A stretch of 7,788 nt of DNA from Acidimicrobiaceae bacterium (lineage in GTDB: Bacteria; Actinomycetota; Acidimicrobiia; Acidimicrobiales; Ilumatobacteraceae), in the NCBI GenBank assembly GCA_006515795.1, contig VFMC01000119.1, positions 1 through 7,788 on the forward strand, given 5' to 3'. Below the pieces are notes generated by a model. That model had not been told where the DNA came from. It saw nothing but the letters and a program-made list of their open reading frames with translations, and ran no database searches. The first letter of the stretch is position 1. Every line of letters begins with the position of its first letter. The translations under genes and the position numbers were made by a program. Below, in pieces: positions 6,022 through 7,788 of the stretch.

Positions 6022-6981
6022 ATGCCGTCGTCGCCCGTCGAGCGCGTCACCAGCTTGCTGGCGCTGCTGCTCGAGCGGCGCACCTCGCTCACGTTGCGAC
6101 AGATCACCGACGAGCTGAGCTCGATGTATCCGGCGGGGCCGGCGGCGCTGCGCGGTGCGTTCGAGCGCGACAAGGCGTTGTTGCGCGACATCGGTGTGCC
6201 GATCGAGACCGAGGTGCTCGGCGGCGATCAAGCGGGGGAGACGGCGTACCGCATCGACCGCGATCGCTACGAGCTGCGCGGTCTCGACCTCGACGACGAC
6301 GAGCGGCGGGCGCTCCAGGTGGCGGTGGCCGCGACGAGGTCGGAAGTAGGGCAGGAGGGGGTGTGGAAGTTGGGTGGTGCGGTCGCCCGGCTGCCCACGG
6401 TGGTCGCCAATCTGCCGCAGCTCGAGGTCTTGCCGGCGTTGCGATCGGCGATCGGTTCGCACCAGTCGATCGGCTTCCGGTATCGCCGGCTCGACCGGGT
6501 TCTCGACCCCTATGGCCTGTTGCTCCGCCGCGGGTTTTGGTACGTGATCGGCCACGACCACGGCCATGGCGAGCGGCGCACCTATCGCGTCGACCGGATC
6601 GAGGGTGACGTCACCATCATCGCCGGCTCCACGTTTCGTCGTCCGGACGATTTTCGCCCCGACCTGGAGTTTCCCGACGATCCCAAGCAGCTCGGTTCCG
6701 ATGGCACCGACGAGGTGCGTCATGCGGTCGTCGCCGTGCAGGGCGGCATCGCCGAGCTCGTCCGCCGCGACCTCGGCGATGCCGCGGTGCGCGCCGATCC
6801 TCCTGGGGGCCCAGTGCTGTTCGACGTGCCGTGCTCGAACCAGGCGGCTTTTCGCTCGTGGCTCCTGGGGCTCGGCCTGCATGCGGAGGTGCTCGCTCCC
6901 GATGACGTCCGCGCCGACGTGATCGCATGGCTCACGCAGCTGGCAGCAGGTTCGAGTTCCGACGAGGCGAGTCGAGCGTGA
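6022..6981 (+). CDS. pafB: WYL-domain transcriptional regulator, PafB-like
   Basis: This protein of 319 residues has the PafB/DeoR-like plan: an N-terminal winged helix (about 5-60, beginning VERVTSLLALLLERRTSLTL), a linker, a WYL domain (about 135-200) and a C-terminal WCX-type extension (about 230-310). The WYL core is seen as DPYGLLLRRGFWYVIGHD (162-179) followed by RRTYRVDRIEG (185-195), the Arg-rich pair expected to bind nucleic acid. The WYL tripeptide is WYV here. In mycobacteria PafB and PafC form a heterodimer that activates DNA-repair genes independently of LexA, sensing single-stranded DNA through the WYL domains. The immediately overlapping second WYL gene supports this assignment and the PafB-first order. 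ATG 6022 is the first start after the mutase stop and gives a normal helix-turn-helix N-terminus. The proteasome-tagging gene pafA, which often neighbours this pair, is not in the window, so a different WYL regulator role remains possible. Confidence 0.82.
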   Translation: MPSSPVERVTSLLALLLERRTSLTLRQITDELSSMYPAGPAALRGAFERDKALLRDIGVPIETEVLGGDQAGETAYRIDRDRYELRGLDLDDDERRALQVAVAATRSEVGQEGVWKLGGAVARLPTVVANLPQLEVLPALRSAIGSHQSIGFRYRRLDRVLDPYGLLLRRGFWYVIGHDHGHGERRTYRVDRIEGDVTIIAGSTFRRPDDFRPDLEFPDDPKQLGSDGTDEVRHAVVAVQGGIAELVRRDLGDAAVRADPPGGPVLFDVPCSNQAAFRSWLLGLGLHAEVLAPDDVRADVIAWLTQLAAGSSSDEASRA

Positions 6982-7788
6982 AGGCACGGCCGGGCCCGCG
7001 CCCGTTGAACGATCGAATCCGGCGGCTCCTCGTGATCCTCCCCTGGCTGATGGAACGCCGCCGCGCCACGCTCACGGAGATGTCGGAGCGGTTCCAGATG
7101 AGCGAGAAGGATCTGATCACCGACCTCGAGCAGGCTGCCACCTGTGGACTCCCCCCGTTCATCGATGAGTTCGTCGACCTGTTCATCGACGACGACGGGG
7201 TGGTCGAGGTCGGCGTGCCGCGCTTCTTCACCAGACCGCTGCGACTCACCGCGCCCGAAGGTTTCGCTCTGCTGGCTGCCGGCAAGGCCGCGTTGGCCAT
7301 GCCCGGGGTCGAGGCCGACGGCCCGCTCGCTCGTGCGCTGGCGAAGCTCGAGGTGGTGCTCGGCGAAGACGGCATGGTGCTCGACCTCGGGCAGCCTCCG
7401 GCGACCGCCGACCTCGCCGCCGCAGCCGAGACGGCCTCGGTGGTGAAGATCGTCTACTGGTCCGCCTCGAGCGACGAGATCACCGAGCGGCTCGTCACCC
7501 CCCGCGCCGTGTTCGCCGATCGCGGCCGCTGGTACGTGGTGGCCGACGACGACCGGTCTGGCGAAGAACGAACGTTCCGAATCGACCGGATCACCGAGTG
7601 GCAAGTCACCGCGACTTCGGTTGCCGCGCGTGTCGTGTCGCCGCCGACGGGACAGGCATGGTTCGACGAGCTGTCAGACCTCGGCACCGTCACGCTCCGC
7701 CTCCGGCCCGCTGGCCGCTGGGCTGCCGAGCAGTACCCGCTGCGATCGACACGAGCCGACGGCGACGATTTGGTGGTCGACATGGCGG
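6978..7788 (+). CDS. pafC: WYL-domain transcriptional regulator, PafC-like, 3' partial
   Basis: This is the second gene of the WYL pair, open to the window end with 270 residues visible; PafC proteins are usually about 315-330 residues, so some 50 are missing. The start is GTG 6978, overlapping the upstream TGA in a 4-base GTGA junction, a sign of translational coupling and equal production of the two subunits. The N-terminus (RIRRLLVILPWLMERRRATLTEMSERF, 13-39) matches the PafC helix-turn-helix with its LPWL motif. Next come DLEQAATCGLPPFIDEFVDL (49-68) and RFFTRPLRLTAPEGFALLAAG (82-102), typical of this family. The WYL region spans about 155-208, with GRWYVVADDD (183-192) and RTFRIDRITEW (198-208). 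WYV again replaces WYL, while both Arg residues are retained. The expected role is the partner of PafB in the DNA-damage regulator. Downstream content cannot be seen. Confidence 0.82.
   Translation, partial: MKARPGPRPLNDRIRRLLVILPWLMERRRATLTEMSERFQMSEKDLITDLEQAATCGLPPFIDEFVDLFIDDDGVVEVGVPRFFTRPLRLTAPEGFALLAAGKAALAMPGVEADGPLARALAKLEVVLGEDGMVLDLGQPPATADLAAAAETASVVKIVYWSASSDEITERLVTPRAVFADRGRWYVVADDDRSGEERTFRIDRITEWQVTATSVAARVVSPPTGQAWFDELSDLGTVTLRLRPAGRWAAEQYPLRSTRADGDDLVVDMA

Noticed and set aside
5434..6987. 517-residue open frame on the minus strand across the mutase small subunit and pafB-like gene
   Set aside because: It is antisense to two well-supported genes and shows no family motif; its length follows from high GC and scarcity of stop codons.

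Overview
The window is a GC-rich bacterial chromosome segment with tightly packed genes. The gene set points to a high-GC actinobacterium: a split B12-dependent acyl-CoA mutase, a pgl-pgi pair and a pafB-pafC pair. An Acidimicrobiia (Ilumatobacter-like) source would fit the codon use and gene style, but this is inferred from protein character and not from any marker gene. No rRNA, tRNA, CRISPR array, insertion sequence or phage gene was seen. No gap between genes exceeds about 115 bases.

Layout from left to right. (1) 1-1377 (+): most of the large, substrate-binding subunit of a methylmalonyl-CoA-mutase-family enzyme, cut off at its N-terminus by the window edge. It has Gln where true methylmalonyl-CoA mutases have the carboxylate-binding Arg, so it looks more like an isobutyryl-CoA-type mutase. 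(2) 1378-1481: a short gap holding two similar palindromic elements centred 30 bp apart. (3) 1482-2165 (+) pgl and 2178-3785 (+) pgi: 6-phosphogluconolactonase and glucose-6-phosphate isomerase, 12 bases apart and probably one transcript. (4) 3800-5467 (-): a PhoD-type alkaline phosphatase/phosphodiesterase with a twin-arginine lipoprotein signal, convergent with pgi. (5) 5468-5582: a divergent promoter region with a perfect 9-bp inverted repeat. (6) 5608-6003 (+): the small B12-binding mutase subunit, preceded by a 10-codon overlapping mini-ORF. (7) 6022-6981 (+) pafB-like and 6978-7788 (+, runs off the end) pafC-like WYL-domain regulators, overlapping by 4 bases.

How the genes work together. 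The two mutase subunits, about 4.2 kb apart, should assemble into one coenzyme-B12 enzyme that rearranges a branched or linear acyl-CoA. Pgl and Pgi serve the oxidative pentose phosphate pathway and upper glycolysis. The exported phosphatase would scavenge phosphate outside the membrane. The PafB/PafC pair would form the WYL-type transcriptional activator known in mycobacteria for the RecA/LexA-independent DNA damage response. The window is mostly ordinary housekeeping and accessory metabolism. I do not see a convincing new system in it. The points most worth checking are the mutase substrate residue, the paired palindromes and the start region of the small subunit.
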